NCBI GenBank assembly: GCA_944380515.1
Contig: CALWHT010000008.1
Span: forward strand, 20,023-84,022
Origin: an uncultured Roseburia sp.
GTDB lineage: Bacteria > Bacillota > Clostridia > Lachnospirales > Lachnospiraceae
Direction: 5' to 3'
Length of the DNA: 64,000 nt
Translations under genes and position numbers: made by a program
Shown: positions 62,772 through 64,000 of the stretch, in pieces
Layout of the letters: each line of letters starts with the position of its first letter
Position numbering within the stretch: position 1 is the stretch's first letter
Notes under the pieces: model-generated
Seen by the model: only the letters and a program-made list of their open reading frames with translations
Database searches by the model: none
Told to the model about the DNA's origin: nothing

Positions 62772-63779
62772 TTATCCCATTGCCTTCACATAATGTTTCA
62801 CCTGTTTGAGCTTGCGGATGAAACGATTGTCAAGCTCATAAAATCCCAGTCCTGCAGGCACAGTCACCAAAATATTGAAGGGCACCGCCACATACCAATC
62901 CGCGCTCATAATTCTCCCGCCCAGTTCAAAGTGATAATAAACCATCTGAACAAGAAAAATATGATACGAGGCTTTTCCTATCCAAACCAAAAGCGAACCG
63001 AACACTCCCGGAATCCGGGCATGATAAAACTTTCGAAACAATAATACGACAATCGGGAAAATATAAAAGGCAACCGGCATCGCCGTCGTTTTCCAATAAT
63101 CAAAAATTACAAAATCTTTATTGAAATCAAATACCGCCACGATATAGGCAAATCCCACCAAAAACATAAGAAGCATTTGATACTTTTTCAGCCTGTGCTC
63201 CGGATGAAGATAAAGATAACAGCCAAAAGCAATTAAAATCAAATATCTTCCGATACTGAGACGATAATAATATTTATCCATCTCAAATACCTTCACCGCT
63301 ATCTCAAACAACAGGTTTGCGGCTCCCGCAGCTGCAATTCCAAGCTTGGCATTCTTTTCCACAAGTACATATATAATGGGAAAAATCACCAGAAGCTGCA
63401 GCATTACCGGCACATAATAGCTTCCCGGCCCATACGCGCCAAGCAAAAAAATGCGCAGCGGATGAATACTTCTATCCTCTATGTACAACAAAATGATCTC
63501 AATGATACAGATTGTAAAAAAAGGAACAAGAAAACGAATCAGCTTAGGCTTTAACACATTCCAGCCATACATTTTCTTTAATTTCCCTTCGGCATTTTTC
63601 CGGTTTGACATGGCAAAATTATAGCCGCTGACAATCATAAAAACCGGAACCGCCATATTAATCAGCATCGTAAAAAACGGCGACGTCTTATCGGTCCAGT
63701 CATAATGTGTGATAATTACCATAATCACACATACCGCTTTTAAATAATCCAAAAAATCAATTCTCTTTGTCTCACTCAT
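62772..63779 (-). CDS. Acyltransferase family 3 membrane protein
   Basis: A 335-residue, about ten-helix protein of the acyltransferase-3 family (OafA/WecH type): FLDYLKAVCVIMVIITHYDW carries the catalytic His in helix 1, and NMAVPVFMIVSGYNFA follows. Such proteins O-acetylate or succinylate cell-envelope sugars. The start at 63779 has AGAGGG upstream; a longer frame starting at 63854 has no support. The substrate is unknown and no polysaccharide genes are adjacent. Confidence 0.87.
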   Translation of the reverse strand: MSETKRIDFLDYLKAVCVIMVIITHYDWTDKTSPFFTMLINMAVPVFMIVSGYNFAMSNRKNAEGKLKKMYGWNVLKPKLIRFLVPFFTICIIEIILLYIEDRSIHPLRIFLLGAYGPGSYYVPVMLQLLVIFPIIYVLVEKNAKLGIAAAGAANLLFEIAVKVFEMDKYYYRLSIGRYLILIAFGCYLYLHPEHRLKKYQMLLMFLVGFAYIVAVFDFNKDFVIFDYWKTTAMPVAFYIFPIVVLLFRKFYHARIPGVFGSLLVWIGKASYHIFLVQMVYYHFELGGRIMSADWYVAVPFNILVTVPAGLGFYELDNRFIRKLKQVKHYVKAMG

Positions 63780-63910
63780 ATTAACCCTCTTTTCACATGC
63801 ATATCCGCATACTGCCTCTTGTACCGCAGTAATTCCTCCCGGTATCCTTTTCACTTTCCGGCTGTCCCCTGCACATCGCCACCTGTCCCCCGCACATCTC
63901 CTATAGCGTT

Positions 63911-63939
63911 AAAAATCCCCGGAACTCTCATTCCGGGGA
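63911..63939 (-). terminator. Terminator after tRNA-Arg
   Basis: TCCCCGGAA and its complement (63916-63924, 63931-63939) form a perfect 9-bp stem followed by TTTTT on the minus strand, 9 bases after the tRNA 3' end. Confidence 0.88.
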
Positions 63940-63948
63940 CTTCTCCTA

Positions 63949-64000
63949 CGTGCGCGAGAGGATTCGAACCCCCGACACCTTGGTCCGTAGCCAAGTGCTC
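63949..64000 (-). tRNA. tRNA-Arg (anticodon ACG), 3' part only
   Basis: The minus strand shows the anticodon stem-loop CTTGG-CTACGGA-CCAAG with anticodon ACG, the T arm GGGGG-TTCGAAT-CCTCT and the acceptor 3' strand CGCGCAC plus a G discriminator. The 5' acceptor and most of the D arm lie beyond the window edge. CCA is not encoded. A terminator follows immediately. Confidence 0.92.

Overview
The window reads as chromosomal DNA of a Gram-positive, anaerobic, gut-type member of the Clostridia, most likely the Lachnospiraceae. Pointers are the FabK/FabT-type fatty acid operon, NADP-type glutamate dehydrogenase, ECF vitamin transporters, FMN, TPP and T-box leaders, GPH sugar transporters with membrane-anchored glycosidases, and AGGAGG-type ribosome binding sites throughout. 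The species cannot be named from this sequence alone.

Layout. 0-3.4 kb: riboflavin genes (ribD, start of ribE) under an FMN riboswitch, then a cation diffusion facilitator and signal peptidase I. 3.6-8.3 kb: KtrB/KtrA potassium uptake followed by a small membrane protein and a KdpD/KdpE-like two-component pair. 8.3-11.2 kb: nifS-nifU (Fe-S cluster assembly) and cysK, with an IS66-type MITE inserted exactly at the nifU stop codon. 11.4-16.1 kb: an unknown gene, a CNNM/CorC-type transporter behind a peptide-encoding leader, a GPH transporter and a DtxR-like regulator. 16.3-19.6 kb: leucine T-box and a leuA fused in frame to an AraC-type DNA-binding domain, an Rrf2 regulator and an alkyltransferase-like protein. 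19.7-24.6 kb: chemoreceptor, GerMN lipoprotein, MerR/MATE divergon and a CBS protein.

24.7-29.3 kb is more AT-rich and looks acquired and decaying: a phosphatase pseudogene, a LytTR-DUF3021-CPBP operon, a MobC gene without its relaxase, and a truncated integrase that lacks a catalytic arginine. 29.3-33.7 kb: gdhA, a second chemoreceptor with a 22-codon leader ORF running through a terminator, DUF4321, and a uridine kinase-like protein.

33.9-42.0 kb is a fatty acid synthesis operon read leftward: acpP-fabK-fabD-fabG-fabF-fabZ-accDA(fused)-fabH-fabT, with two palindromic FabT-like operators at its promoter and a second, decayed MITE copy just upstream. 42.2-46.5 kb: a FecCD-type ABC importer whose binding protein lies on the opposite strand in one operon with siroheme synthase; a 113-bp hairpin element sits in front of the binding protein. 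46.8-49.3 kb: IS256 remnant, small membrane protein, TPP riboswitch with thiT, and a Phd-Doc toxin-antitoxin pair. 49.3-56.7 kb: a glycoside operon (SDR oxidoreductase, GH2, a domain-permuted membrane GH3, GPH transporter), bounded upstream by an IS110 element with a candidate bridge RNA. 58.5-64 kb: a large uncharacterised protein, coaBC with a pantothenate-type ECF component, an acyltransferase, and the 3' part of a tRNA-Arg.

The most unusual items are the LeuA-AraC fusion, the acidic leader peptide overlapping a terminator in front of the CNNM transporter gene, the leader ORF in front of the second chemoreceptor, and the two structurally compensated MITE copies. No defence locus, prophage or CRISPR array was recognised.
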